A stretch of DNA of 64,000 nt from Spirosoma sp. KCTC 42546 (GCF_006965485.1 NZ_CP041360.1:5126501-5190500); one strand, 5' to 3'. Shown: positions 52,722 through 62,365, numbered from the stretch's first letter. Made by a program: numbers and translations. Notes: a model not told the origin generated them from the letters alone.

Positions 52722-54980
52722 TTACCAGAAAAACGTCAGACTCAACCTTGCAAAAAACGGGGTGCCGGGGGTGAAGTGAATTTCATCGACGGGAGCGGCT
52801 TCCCCTTTCAGGCGGCTCTCGGTGGCAAACTGGGTTTCTTTCCAGCGCGTATTGAACAGGTTCTGTACCGATAAACCGAGCGTGTAGTTTCGTCGGGCGT
52901 AGTTGGCCTGCATATCCGTTACGAAATAGCCCTGAGCTACAATCGAGTTGTCTTCGTTAGCCGGGCGATTAGCTATGTACCGATAACGCAACGAGCCACT
53001 GAATCCGTGGTGCGTTTGCACCGACAAGCCACCCGTTGAGGTAAACGTTGGTGCCAAAGGCAGGTAGTTTTGGCCTGCTTCGGCGTCGAGGGAACGGGGT
53101 TTCGCCGTGTTCAGGTCCAGATCGGCGTATAGAATTTTACTGATCTGGTAGCGAACCGACAGATCGACTCCCGCCCGACGCGACCGGCCACTTGGTTCCA
53201 CTACACCTTCATCGCCAACATACACAAACTCCTGCTGTAACCACAAATACCAGGCAGCCGCGTTGATGAGCAGTTTTGGAACGGGTTTAAAAATAACCCC
53301 CAGGTCGGAGCCATAAGCAGCGGGCAAAATCTCCCGGCCGTTTTGAGCCGTTACCACCCGCGCATCGTTGGAGTGAAACCCCTTACCTGTATTGAGGTAA
53401 AGCTGAAGTCGAGGATTCAGGGTATAGTACAAATTCAGCTTGGGTGATACAATGGCCTGTGTAGCACGTTTGATTGTTGCAGGTGCTGCGAGCAAATCCT
53501 CATACTGGCTCCGAAAATAATCGACTCGAACACCGGCATTGACCGTAAAGCGGGCCGAAACCTGAATCAATTCATCTGCGTAGAGAGCCGCGTTGATTTC
53601 ATTAATATTCCCAAATTTGAGTTGATTCAGGGTTTCAACGCGATTTTTCGTGTGCGACAACTCCGTATGGTAGGTGATGTCCTGCCGATACTGCGCCCCC
53701 AGGGTTGTGGTCCAGTGGCTTTTGCCGATATTAGTTTCGGTGGAATAGCTGCCGTTGTAGCCAAACAGATTTCGGTGCTCTTTCTGACGGATCTGATCGC
53801 CATTGACGGTATCTTCCTTGAAAAACGTAAAGTTGGAATATAGCTCAAAATTGTAGTTGCTGTAGAACAACTGATTCTTGATGACATGATTCCGGGGCGT
53901 AACTGTTACGAGTTGCGCATTGACATTTGTCCGGCTGGTTTCCCCTCCTTCGCTTGGGTCAATGGAGCCGAAGAAATCCGTTAGTCCAGACGCTACCGCC
54001 CGATCGGGAATTTGTCCCGAGTGGTTCCATTTACTCCAGAAGGTCGAGCCGGTTAACGTCAGGTTGGTGTTGGCCGCCAGGTGGCCGTGGCACTTCCCAA
54101 TCACATTCAACCGCTTGAAATTCTGCGGATTATCAAAATATGAATTGGTATACGAATACTCCGACGCCAGATAAGCAGATTGGTTTTTAGCTTTCCCTTT
54201 TGCGCCCAGCAAGTCCAGTCCGGCCACAGCGCGATACGTATCGTACTGCCCGGCTTCGAGTTTCACAAACGAGCGATCCAGAGCCGTCTTTGTCCGAAAA
54301 TCAACCCAACCTGCGGTTGTCAGATTACCCTTATCCGCACGGTATGGGCCTTTTTTAAAATCAACCCCTTCAACTAATTCAGGAATGACAAAATGGAGAT
54401 CGGCATAGCCCTGCCCGTGGGCATGCGACACCATATTTACGGGCATTCCATCGACCGTCAGGCGGATATCGGTACCGTGATCGAGATCGAAGCCGCGCAG
54501 GAAGATCTGTTCGGCTTTCCCCCCACCCGCGTGCTGACCAATAAACAAACCCGGCACCATCCGCAAAATCTCCTGCGAGTTGGTTATGGGCCTTAGTTTA
54601 ATATCAAGACTACTAATGAGTTGCTGATCGTGCGCCCGTTGCGACGAGACCACGACTTCGCTCAGTTCTACAGAAGCCGTAGCCAGTAGGGTATTGACCG
54701 TAATTGTCTGATCGTCTAAAACCGTCACTGCAATGACCTGCGTTTTAAACCCCACATGCGAGAGTTCAACTTTGTAAAGAGCAGCCACCAGACCATCGAA
54801 GCGATACTGGCCCAGCTCATTGGTGACCATTGCTTTGCCGAGTCCGGTAAGCTGTACGGTTACCCCCGGCAAAGGCAGATTCGTCGCCTGGTCATATACC
54901 TTCCCGGCCAGATTGCCGAGGTGCGCATAGGCCTGGATACTAACCAGAATCACGATCAGAAAGGAAAGAAAAGGTTTCAT
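52722..54980 (-). CDS. TonB-dependent receptor with CarboxypepD_reg domain
   Basis: Outer-membrane receptor of 752 residues from ATG 54980 (MKPFLSFLIVILVSIQAYAH), a signal peptide; the frame runs further to 55031 but that extension is less likely. Domains: CarboxypepD_reg (LAGKVYDQATNLPLPGVTVQL), plug (ILRMVPGLFIGQHAGGGKAEQ, IFLRGFDLDHGTDIRLTVDG) and barrel. No STN domain. It is the last gene of the minus-strand cluster (two DUF4331 proteins, TPR lipoprotein, receptor), so it may take up whatever those proteins handle. Substrate unknown. Confidence 0.9.
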   Translation of the reverse strand: MKPFLSFLIVILVSIQAYAHLGNLAGKVYDQATNLPLPGVTVQLTGLGKAMVTNELGQYRFDGLVAALYKVELSHVGFKTQVIAVTVLDDQTITVNTLLATASVELSEVVVSSQRAHDQQLISSLDIKLRPITNSQEILRMVPGLFIGQHAGGGKAEQIFLRGFDLDHGTDIRLTVDGMPVNMVSHAHGQGYADLHFVIPELVEGVDFKKGPYRADKGNLTTAGWVDFRTKTALDRSFVKLEAGQYDTYRAVAGLDLLGAKGKAKNQSAYLASEYSYTNSYFDNPQNFKRLNVIGKCHGHLAANTNLTLTGSTFWSKWNHSGQIPDRAVASGLTDFFGSIDPSEGGETSRTNVNAQLVTVTPRNHVIKNQLFYSNYNFELYSNFTFFKEDTVNGDQIRQKEHRNLFGYNGSYSTETNIGKSHWTTTLGAQYRQDITYHTELSHTKNRVETLNQLKFGNINEINAALYADELIQVSARFTVNAGVRVDYFRSQYEDLLAAPATIKRATQAIVSPKLNLYYTLNPRLQLYLNTGKGFHSNDARVVTAQNGREILPAAYGSDLGVIFKPVPKLLINAAAWYLWLQQEFVYVGDEGVVEPSGRSRRAGVDLSVRYQISKILYADLDLNTAKPRSLDAEAGQNYLPLAPTFTSTGGLSVQTHHGFSGSLRYRYIANRPANEDNSIVAQGYFVTDMQANYARRNYTLGLSVQNLFNTRWKETQFATESRLKGEAAPVDEIHFTPGTPFFARLSLTFFW

Positions 54981-55067
54981 ACTACCTGCAAACTTACGAT
55001 GCATTACGTAATCATACATACTTGTTTCCAAGGTCTGTATCCTCCCAGACCATGCGTTATTAACACC

Positions 55068-56390
55068 CTACAACGTAAACTTCGGGTTGGTTTTCCGGGC
55101 GGTTGCCACTAGTTTATCCCGCTGACCAGCGTTACCCAGCGCCAGCTCAATAGCGCCAGCCTCTTGTAACAATTCCGGGTCTTTACTACCTGTACGCAAG
55201 GCTATCTGCATATGTTGCTGTGCATTTTTAAGATCATGCTGATTGAAATAAACCCAGGCCAGTGCATGATTCACGTCAATGTTTTTAGGCCGCTTCCTGT
55301 ACTCTATCAATCCGTATTTTTTTGCCGAATCTAGCTGGCCCGATTTTGTGTAGAGTTTACAGAGTTCGAGGTCAACAGCGTGACCAGAACGGGCATCTTC
55401 ATCCAGCATCTTTGCTACCTCCACGTATTTCTTTTTGGCTTTTTCCTGATCACCCTGCAAGGCATAGATCTCGGCCATCTGCTCATGGAAGGAGAATTCG
55501 GGCATGATCTTAGCTGCTTTTTCCAGCGTGGCCAGCGCCAGAGGGTATTCCTTCCGGGCTTTCAGAATCCGGGCTTTTCCGGCCAACGCAAAGGCATAGC
55601 TGGGCCGCATCACCAGAATGCCATCGTACTGTTTTTCGGCGTTGTCCAGCTGGCCGGTTGTTTCGTACAGATGGCCGAGGATATTTTTGCTCCAGCACTG
55701 AGGCTCTGAACCCGGCAAGCCAGCCTGAACGGCCAGTTTCATAGCCTCAATCGAACTGGGGTAACTTCCGTAGATCTCCCGCAGGTACGAAGCCCGTGAG
55801 TACGATTCCAAAGAGGGCTTCAACGCCTGCATCTTATCCGACATGGCAACGGCTTCTTCGTAGTTACCCAGTTCCACATTGGCATCAACCAGTACGCCAT
55901 ACACATAGGCATTGTTTGGGTTAATCTGACGGGCTTTTTCGGCTAGTTCACGCGCTTCGGCAAACTGGTGCTGCGACATTTTCACCGATGCGTTAAAGGT
56001 GGTAGCCTCAAAGTTCTTCGGGTCCATAGCCAGTACGCCATCCAGAATTTTCAGGATAGCCGGGTAATAATAAGGGTGTTCACCCGTAATCCGCGCTTCC
56101 GACAGATAGATCACGGCGATCTGTAATCGGGGCTTTACGTCATTGGGTTCTTTGCGGATTTTCCCGTTCAGGTCCGCAACTTTTTCTTTGGTTCGCTGCC
56201 ATTCAACGGCAGAAGCCAACTCACCCCGGCGCTCAAACAAGGGGGGTATATCCATGGTCGAGCTAACGTCTGTGGATGCCGTTTCCTTCGGGCTTTTGGT
56301 GCAGCTAACTTGTACGAAAACCAGGAAAGCAAGTAAAATAAGCCCTAAAACGGGCATGAGTCGGTTTATTACTAAGGTATAGATTTTCAT
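55068..56390 (-). CDS. TPR-repeat lipoprotein
   Basis: A 440-residue lipoprotein, signal ending VFVQVSC (Cys30). From about residue 90 onward are TPR units, e.g. FAEARELAEKARQINPNNAYVY, NYEEAVAMSDKMQALKPS, QLDNAEKQYDGILVMRPSYAFA and YPLALATLEKAAKIMPEF. It is a scaffold for protein-protein contacts, probably in the periplasm or outer membrane. Between the receptor and the DUF4331 genes it may connect the two. Confidence 0.88.
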   Translation of the reverse strand: MKIYTLVINRLMPVLGLILLAFLVFVQVSCTKSPKETASTDVSSTMDIPPLFERRGELASAVEWQRTKEKVADLNGKIRKEPNDVKPRLQIAVIYLSEARITGEHPYYYPAILKILDGVLAMDPKNFEATTFNASVKMSQHQFAEARELAEKARQINPNNAYVYGVLVDANVELGNYEEAVAMSDKMQALKPSLESYSRASYLREIYGSYPSSIEAMKLAVQAGLPGSEPQCWSKNILGHLYETTGQLDNAEKQYDGILVMRPSYAFALAGKARILKARKEYPLALATLEKAAKIMPEFSFHEQMAEIYALQGDQEKAKKKYVEVAKMLDEDARSGHAVDLELCKLYTKSGQLDSAKKYGLIEYRKRPKNIDVNHALAWVYFNQHDLKNAQQHMQIALRTGSKDPELLQEAGAIELALGNAGQRDKLVATARKTNPKFTL

Positions 56391-56403
56391 AAGGGTACTG
56401 TTT

Positions 56404-56511
56404 TTTAGGTTTGTAGCTTAAGGTTTATAGTTTAAGGTTTGTAGTCTGAAGTTTGAAGTTGGCTGACGCGATCTTATTCCCTATGTTAACCAACTTCAAA
56501 CTTCAAACTCA
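56404..56511. repeat. Asymmetric dyad element, AGGTTT/GTTTGAAG words with GTTGGCTGACGC core
   Basis: Arms about 56443-56462 and 56490-56509 pair with one mismatch; a run of AGGTTTGTAG/AGGTTTATAG units (56407-56442) extends the left side unpaired. Apex GTTGGCTGACGCG. It lies between the TPR and DUF4331 genes. Confidence 0.75.
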
Positions 56512-56517
56512 TACGGA

Positions 56518-58809
56518 TTACTGCCGAACCATCTTAATAATCTTCCGTTCGGTTGGTGTTGTTACTTGCAGGAAGTAAAGGCCGGATTGCTCGCCCAAAC
56601 GTAGCGTATGGCGTTCAACACTACCCGCCTGGTTAATCGTCTGCTGACCCATCGACTGACCCTGGCTATTGATGACACCCAGCTTCAGTACCTGCCCTTC
56701 GGCACCCGTTACTTCAACGGTTACGTCACTGTTCGTTGTCGGGTTGCCCAGTACACGTACCAGCAGAGGTGCCACTTTTTCAGGTGCCCCAATACGTGCC
56801 TGGCCGCAAGGCGTACGGAAATCGAAGTCGAAACTCACTTTAGAGCCCGGATCGCCTACATAACGGGCTTCTACTGTCAGGAATCGACGGCTATTGGCAT
56901 CCATACGCAAGGGCGCTTCAATCTGGCGATTCACGGTTGTACCCCAAACCCCATTGACAACCCCCGCAGCCTGGTACTCAACAACACGGTTAGGATCACC
57001 GCCGATTCGCCCAAAGGTGATATCGCCCGTGCTACAGTTGTAGCTCAACACGGTTACCGATAGTGGTTTTGCCGTGTTCTGGTCTGGACCCACATACCCT
57101 CGCCCGATAAAACCTCTCCAGGGGTCCTGCACAAATGGGAAACTAGCCTTCAGCGTTGTATCATTTTTGACAACACCCGCATTGAAACTAAGTACTTTGC
57201 CTAAGCTTGCCGTTACGGGCGACTGACCGGGTACAAAATCATCGTACCACAACCCAATAGCCGCCAGCACCACACCACCCACCGCCTGCAACTCAATGGT
57301 GGTCACGTCATCCTCTAACCGACGACCATTCGGAAATCCATCCATGTTGGGAATGAACTGAAGGTTCGGATTGGCATAGGTCGCATCGGTCAAGCCCAAC
57401 ACGGCTGCCTTCACCAGACCCAGCGAGCTGAAGTTGGGGTCGTTGCGGGGGGTAGCGGGCACGGCCATGTTCAACCGCAGCATATCGCCCAGGGTAGGCA
57501 GGAAGTTGTGAATGAAGGGTTTACCGGCTGCCAGAGGATTGCCTGCTTTTCCTGTTGCCAGTTGATAGGGCTTCAGGTTAGGCACCCCTGTATAGAAAAT
57601 AGGCAGCAAGTCAACCGCTCGTGGGCTGGCATTGTCAGGCAGTAACACTTTACCGAAAGCGGCTTCGGCCAGGGCTGTTCCATCCAGGGCAGCATTGCCT
57701 TTAAGACCAAACAAACCGGGCTTGCCATTGCGGAAGTCAAACGAACCCAATGATTTCGACTGAATACGGAGTGCCGACAAACCGGGAATGGCCGCACCAA
57801 ACTGCGAATCGTCCATGTAGAGGGCTAATTCAGGATTGGTAAAGTACTTGGCAAACTGCAGATCATTGCCACCATAGGGGGTAAACGAGTTCCACTTGTC
57901 TTTCATGCCAATAGGAATAACCGCTTCGTTGGTCAGGGGCATACCCAAACGGGATACCTGTACCCAGCCACCATCGTAGCCTACGTCGCCACCGTTATAA
58001 ATGGTTTTGATCTGACGACGGCTCGACGAAGCCCACACTCCGACTACATAATCAGGGTCCAGAATGTTAGCCGCCTGTGCTACCGTTTTACCACTCTTTT
58101 GCAGCGTCGATACGGGCACTTCAATGGCAATTGTATGGCAGTTAAAGTGGTACAATGCATCCCGCGCCTGCGCTGTGGATCGGAAGTTTCCGACGTCGAA
58201 GATGCCGCCCAGATCAACGAAGAAGGGATCATCAATTGGTCCGCAGAAAATCCGCTCCCCTGTCGAGGATGTCGTGATTGCCTTGGTTGCCAGTTCATTG
58301 TACGATGCAGCGCCCAAACCAACGGCTTTATCTTCAATGGAACGAGGCCCAATGTTTGCTGGTGGCACTACGCCATTGCTCACAATCGTTGTCCAGCTCT
58401 GACCACCATTGGTACTGCGTTCGCAGGTGTAGGTTGTTTTTTGATTTTGCTTACCTAATCGGATATTAAAGAAGGTAGTTGGGTCCTCGTTTTTGATCGA
58501 AAACGTAAATCGGTACGTAATATCGTCGCCGGGTGTAGCCGCATTGTTCTTGACGTGAATTTCATACCGGATGTTCTCCCCGAAGGTGTACCAGTTAGGC
58601 CCACCAGCTGGATCTTCAAACGGGATGTAGTTAGCGATCAGCACTATTTTTTCCGCGTCGGTTGGGCTTTTGAACGCATATACGTCGGTATTGTCGGCCA
58701 ATGGATCGCTGGAAATTAACGGGGCTTCGCGGTGCGACGATGCCAGCAGCTGACTATAGGGCATATACGTCAGTACCGCCGTCAGCAAAATGTGAAGTAT
58801 CTTTTTCAT
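56518..58809 (-). CDS. DUF4331 protein with C-terminal type IX sorting domain
   Basis: A 763-residue exported protein. The mature N-terminus after the signal (LTYMPYSQLLA) starts SSHREAPLISSDPLADNTDVYAFK, the DUF4331 hallmark. The last ~85 residues (LLVRVLGNPTTNSDVTVEV ... LYFLQVTTPTERKIIKMVRQ) look like a type A T9SS sorting domain, so it is likely exported across the outer membrane and anchored or released at the surface. Function of DUF4331 unknown. A ~550-bp stretch is nearly identical to the next gene, see findings. Confidence 0.9.
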   Translation of the reverse strand: MKKILHILLTAVLTYMPYSQLLASSHREAPLISSDPLADNTDVYAFKSPTDAEKIVLIANYIPFEDPAGGPNWYTFGENIRYEIHVKNNAATPGDDITYRFTFSIKNEDPTTFFNIRLGKQNQKTTYTCERSTNGGQSWTTIVSNGVVPPANIGPRSIEDKAVGLGAASYNELATKAITTSSTGERIFCGPIDDPFFVDLGGIFDVGNFRSTAQARDALYHFNCHTIAIEVPVSTLQKSGKTVAQAANILDPDYVVGVWASSSRRQIKTIYNGGDVGYDGGWVQVSRLGMPLTNEAVIPIGMKDKWNSFTPYGGNDLQFAKYFTNPELALYMDDSQFGAAIPGLSALRIQSKSLGSFDFRNGKPGLFGLKGNAALDGTALAEAAFGKVLLPDNASPRAVDLLPIFYTGVPNLKPYQLATGKAGNPLAAGKPFIHNFLPTLGDMLRLNMAVPATPRNDPNFSSLGLVKAAVLGLTDATYANPNLQFIPNMDGFPNGRRLEDDVTTIELQAVGGVVLAAIGLWYDDFVPGQSPVTASLGKVLSFNAGVVKNDTTLKASFPFVQDPWRGFIGRGYVGPDQNTAKPLSVTVLSYNCSTGDITFGRIGGDPNRVVEYQAAGVVNGVWGTTVNRQIEAPLRMDANSRRFLTVEARYVGDPGSKVSFDFDFRTPCGQARIGAPEKVAPLLVRVLGNPTTNSDVTVEVTGAEGQVLKLGVINSQGQSMGQQTINQAGSVERHTLRLGEQSGLYFLQVTTPTERKIIKMVRQ

Positions 58810-58834
58810 GATTATTGCTAGATGGTTGACGTGA

Positions 58835-60586
58835 TTAGAATTTGGTCACTTTGGTATAGTTAAGACCACGCCAGGGTGTTTGCACGTAGGGGAAGCTAGT
58901 TTTCAGCGTCGTGTCATTTTTGGTAACGCCCGCGCTAAACTTCAGCACGTTCCCTAAATTGGCCGTTACGGGCGACTGACCGGGTACAAAATCATCGTAC
59001 CACAACCCAATAGCCGCCAGCACCACACCACCCACCGCCTGCAACTCAATGGTGGTCACGTCATCCTCTAACCGACGACCATTGGGAAAGCCGTCCATGT
59101 TGGGAATGAACTGAAGGTTCGGATTGGCATAAGTGGCATCGGTCAAGCCCAACACGGCTGCCTTCACCAACCCCAGCGAACTGAAGTTGGGGTCGTTGCG
59201 GGGGGTAGCGGGCACGGCCATGTTCAACCGCAGCATATCGCCCAGGGTAGGCAGGAAGTTGTGAATGAAGGGTTTACCGGCTGCCAGAGGATTGCCTGCT
59301 TTGCCTGTTGCCAGTTGATAGGGCTTCAGGTTAGGCACCCCTGTATAGAAAATAGGCAGCAAGTCAACCGCCCGTGGGCTGGCATTGTCAGGCAGTAACA
59401 CTTTACCGAAAGCGGCTTCGGCCAGGGCTGTTCCATCCAGGGCAGCATTGCCTTTGAGGCCAAACAAACCGGGCTTGCCATTGCGGAAGTCAAACGAACC
59501 CAATGATTTCGATTGGATTCGGAGCGCTTTTAACGACGGAACGGCTCCACCAAACTGTGAATCGTCCATGTAGAGCGCCAGCTCTGGGTTCGTGAAATAC
59601 TGCGCAAACTGCAGATCATTGCCCCCATACGGCGTGAGCGTATTCCACTTGTCTTTCATGCCGATGGGTATCACCGCTTCATTGGTCAGAGGCATTCCCA
59701 GGCGCGATACCTGTACGTATTCGCCATCAAAGCCTACATCGCCACCGTTGTAGAGCGTTTTGATTTTCTGACGACTTGCTGAGGCCCATACCCCAATCAC
59801 AAAGTCAGGATCAAGAATGGTGGTTGCCTGCGAAACGCTCTTGCCATCTTTCTGCAACAGACTGACCGGAATTTTCAGGGCAATCGAATGCACGTTGTAG
59901 CGGGCCAGTCCATCTTTCGGTGCATTGACCGGGTTGCCATCGGGTCGGAAGTTACCCACGTCGAAGGCTCCGGCCAGGTCAACGAAGAAGGGATCATCAG
60001 CGGGACCGCAAAAGACTTTCTCGCCGGATGAAGCCGTAGCAATGGACTGTTCAATGAGTTCGTTATACGATTTACCTAAACCAAGACCCGGTGTGTCGAT
60101 AGAGCGTGGCCCGATGTTATAAGCGGGTACTACGCCGTTACTAACGATTGCCATAAAAGGGCCGCCGTTCACACTTTTTTCGCAGACGAAGGTCGTTTTC
60201 AGGTTTTGCTTACCCAGGCGGATGTTGAAAAACGTGCTTGGGTCTTCGTTGTTGCGGAAAAACGTAAATCGATACGTAATGTCGTCGGTTGCGGTATTCG
60301 CCTTGTTTTTAATGTGAATCTCATACCGAATCCGTTCGCCAAAGGTGTAGTAGTTCGGGCCGCCATCGGGCAACTGAAACGGAATGTAGTTCGCAATGAT
60401 CGTAATTGTGTTCGGGTCGTCAGGACTTTTGAACGCATACACATCGGTATTATCAGCCAGCGGATCGTTGGAAATCAGCGGGGCTTCACGGTGACTGGAG
60501 GCATACCCTCCAATCGTTAGCAGCATCAAAGCACCACTCAGAAGTAAACTCCTAAGTCGGCCAGAGCACAAAGGAAACGTGCGCAT
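58835..60586 (-). CDS. DUF4331 protein without sorting domain
   Basis: A 583-residue paralogue. ATG 60586 (MRTFPLCSGRLRSLLLSGALMLL) gives a signal peptide; the frame extends to 60688 without family support. The mature part begins SSHREAPLISNDPLADNTDVYAFK. It ends within the DUF4331 domain (TPWRGLNYTKVTKF) and has no T9SS tail, so it probably stays in the periplasm. It is first of the minus-strand cluster; its coding end lies 25 bp from the start of the T9SS-tailed copy. Confidence 0.9.
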   Translation of the reverse strand: MRTFPLCSGRLRSLLLSGALMLLTIGGYASSHREAPLISNDPLADNTDVYAFKSPDDPNTITIIANYIPFQLPDGGPNYYTFGERIRYEIHIKNKANTATDDITYRFTFFRNNEDPSTFFNIRLGKQNLKTTFVCEKSVNGGPFMAIVSNGVVPAYNIGPRSIDTPGLGLGKSYNELIEQSIATASSGEKVFCGPADDPFFVDLAGAFDVGNFRPDGNPVNAPKDGLARYNVHSIALKIPVSLLQKDGKSVSQATTILDPDFVIGVWASASRQKIKTLYNGGDVGFDGEYVQVSRLGMPLTNEAVIPIGMKDKWNTLTPYGGNDLQFAQYFTNPELALYMDDSQFGGAVPSLKALRIQSKSLGSFDFRNGKPGLFGLKGNAALDGTALAEAAFGKVLLPDNASPRAVDLLPIFYTGVPNLKPYQLATGKAGNPLAAGKPFIHNFLPTLGDMLRLNMAVPATPRNDPNFSSLGLVKAAVLGLTDATYANPNLQFIPNMDGFPNGRRLEDDVTTIELQAVGGVVLAAIGLWYDDFVPGQSPVTANLGNVLKFSAGVTKNDTTLKTSFPYVQTPWRGLNYTKVTKF

Positions 60587-61476
60587 AGATTTTTTGTGTT
60601 TAAACGTGAAAAAATTATATAAAAAGGCAATAAATTCTGAGAACAGGCAACAGTTTCCCTTACCAAGCCAGGCGCTTGTCAGGAGCATCAGGTTGTACTA
60701 AGAGCGTTGAGAGAGCGGACGATTAATGCCGAAAAATAGAACCTGGAGAAATGGGTCCCTCTGGCAGAAAGCAAGAACAAAAACACTGAAAGTCAGGTAG
60801 ATGGGTGTATATGTTTTTTATTTCATTTTAGAATGGTTAGAGTATTTTTGCTTAGTTGAACGTATATACTCCTAGTGTCTCGAAATAGTTTTAGTGGTAT
60901 TTCACTTTATGAAAATAGTAATATGTAATTAGAAAATTTTTTCAAATGAAAGTATTTTAATGTAGTCCATTAAGACATCATCCTGGCCGACTTCTATCGC
61001 AAGAATAACATCAATCAAAAAGGCCTCTGTTGTCGAAAAAGGGGCTTTTTAGGTCGTATTTGGATTCCCTTCGAAGCTCATTTTTACCCATTTTCGGACA
61101 GAATCTACCTTAAAAACAGCCCGGAATAACCTATTAAATCTGGCAACTGTTGCTCGTTTTTAAATCCAGGTACTAGTCATATTACGTTAGTACAAACAGA
61201 TATGAACGCAAAAATTCATTACTCAACACCATTGTTATGACTATAGAAACCACTAATCAATTTGATTACCTGATCAGCGGCTCATTATGAAGTACGTTCT
61301 GGTATCCATTCAAGGTAAACTGACTAGTCATGCTTGAATGTCTTGCCCCATTAGCTGGTTTCAGTCTGGTAAAATCATAAGTTAACTTCCTGGAAACAAC
61401 ATCCACTCTACCTTCCCAAACGAAGAGTATCAGGCTACCTTTTTTCTTCTAAAAACATAAACCCAATTCATTACAT
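60587..61476. other. 890-bp gene-free region
   Basis: Between the divergent DUF4331 and TetR genes. It is AT-rich near 60800-60970 and has a weak terminator-like inverted repeat at about 61017-61051 (AAAAAGGCCTC ... GGGGCTTTTT). Short reading frames (such as 61237-61290) are too short to support. Nothing else is recognised; promoters for both flanking genes should lie here. Confidence 0.5.
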
Positions 61477-62109
61477 ATGGGAACCCGATCCCAGGGCGAT
61501 ATTAAAACCAAGCTTCTCGCAGCCGCTTTGTATTTATTTAACCGATTCGGCTTCGTAAGCGTCCGGCTTCAGCACATTGCCGACGAAGCTGGTGTTAGTG
61601 TTGGTAATCTGGCCTATCATTTCAACACAAAAGATGCCCTGGTTGAGGCTCTTTATCAATCCATTCAACTCGCTCAGGAAAAATTACTGTCCGATTTACG
61701 CCACCATCCACTCTTCAGCAGCCTGGATCAGTATATCAGAAACACGTTCAGTTTACAACAACAGTACAGCTTCTTTTTCACGGATACGCTAGAGTTAATG
61801 CGGGCTTTTCCCAGCCTGAAACAAGCGCACAGAAAGCACCTTGACTGGCAAACCAGACAGGTTGACTGGCTCTTAACATTTAGCTCGGCCAGAGGTGCTT
61901 TACGAATTCCAGTAGCCCCTGACTCTTCAGTACTGTTAGCTCACCGATGTATGCTGTTAACAGAGAGCTGGGTGAATTTCGAGCGGATGCGGGGCATTGG
62001 TGCCCATGAGCTAACAATAACTAACTATCGTCTTGCCGTTTGGTCGGTATTGAGTCCCTACTTTACCACAAAAGGTATGCTGGAGTTTAAGCATCTCAAT
62101 TCTCAATAA
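61477..62109 (+). CDS. TetR-family transcriptional regulator
   Basis: A 210-residue regulator. N-terminal helix-turn-helix: AALYLFNRFGFVSVRLQHIAD then EAGVSVGNLAYHFNTKDALV, ending EALY. The ligand-binding C-terminal domain (LELMRAFPSLKQAHRKHL and on) is not assignable to a ligand. Bacteroidota TetR proteins with a hydrophobic C-terminal half often respond to lipophilic effectors. Target genes cannot be read from the sequence. Confidence 0.88.
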   Translation: MGTRSQGDIKTKLLAAALYLFNRFGFVSVRLQHIADEAGVSVGNLAYHFNTKDALVEALYQSIQLAQEKLLSDLRHHPLFSSLDQYIRNTFSLQQQYSFFFTDTLELMRAFPSLKQAHRKHLDWQTRQVDWLLTFSSARGALRIPVAPDSSVLLAHRCMLLTESWVNFERMRGIGAHELTITNYRLAVWSVLSPYFTTKGMLEFKHLNSQ

Positions 62110-62121
62110 CTAGCATTCAGG

Positions 62122-62190
62122 GTGTTTAAAGAAAGGGCGACATACGCCATATCTGGGAGATATGGCGTATGTCGCCCTTTCTTTAAACAC
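62122..62190. repeat. Perfect 33-bp hairpin with 3-nt loop
   Basis: Arms 62122-62154 and 62158-62190 are exact reverse complements around GGG. It starts 12 bases after the TetR stop. It is the longest exact stem found here and differs in sequence from the other elements. Probably a terminator or repeat. Confidence 0.88.
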
Positions 62191-62365
62191 GGTTAAGACA
62201 CCCCACAACTCATCCAGTAACAAGTCACGAATGCACCAGTATTTTTACTCAGTTTTCTCCTCCTGCTACACGCATTTTCCTTGACATTCACCTGTATACA
62301 AACAAAACTGGTTCAGGGGCTGTCTTACCAATCTGTTACCAGTATTTATAGAAGATAACGAAGAT

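Noticed and set aside
61237..61290. Short frame MTIETTNQFDYLISGSL, resembling the start of an FAD-dependent enzyme
   Set aside because: Only 17 codons with no continuation in any frame; too short to support a pseudogene call.
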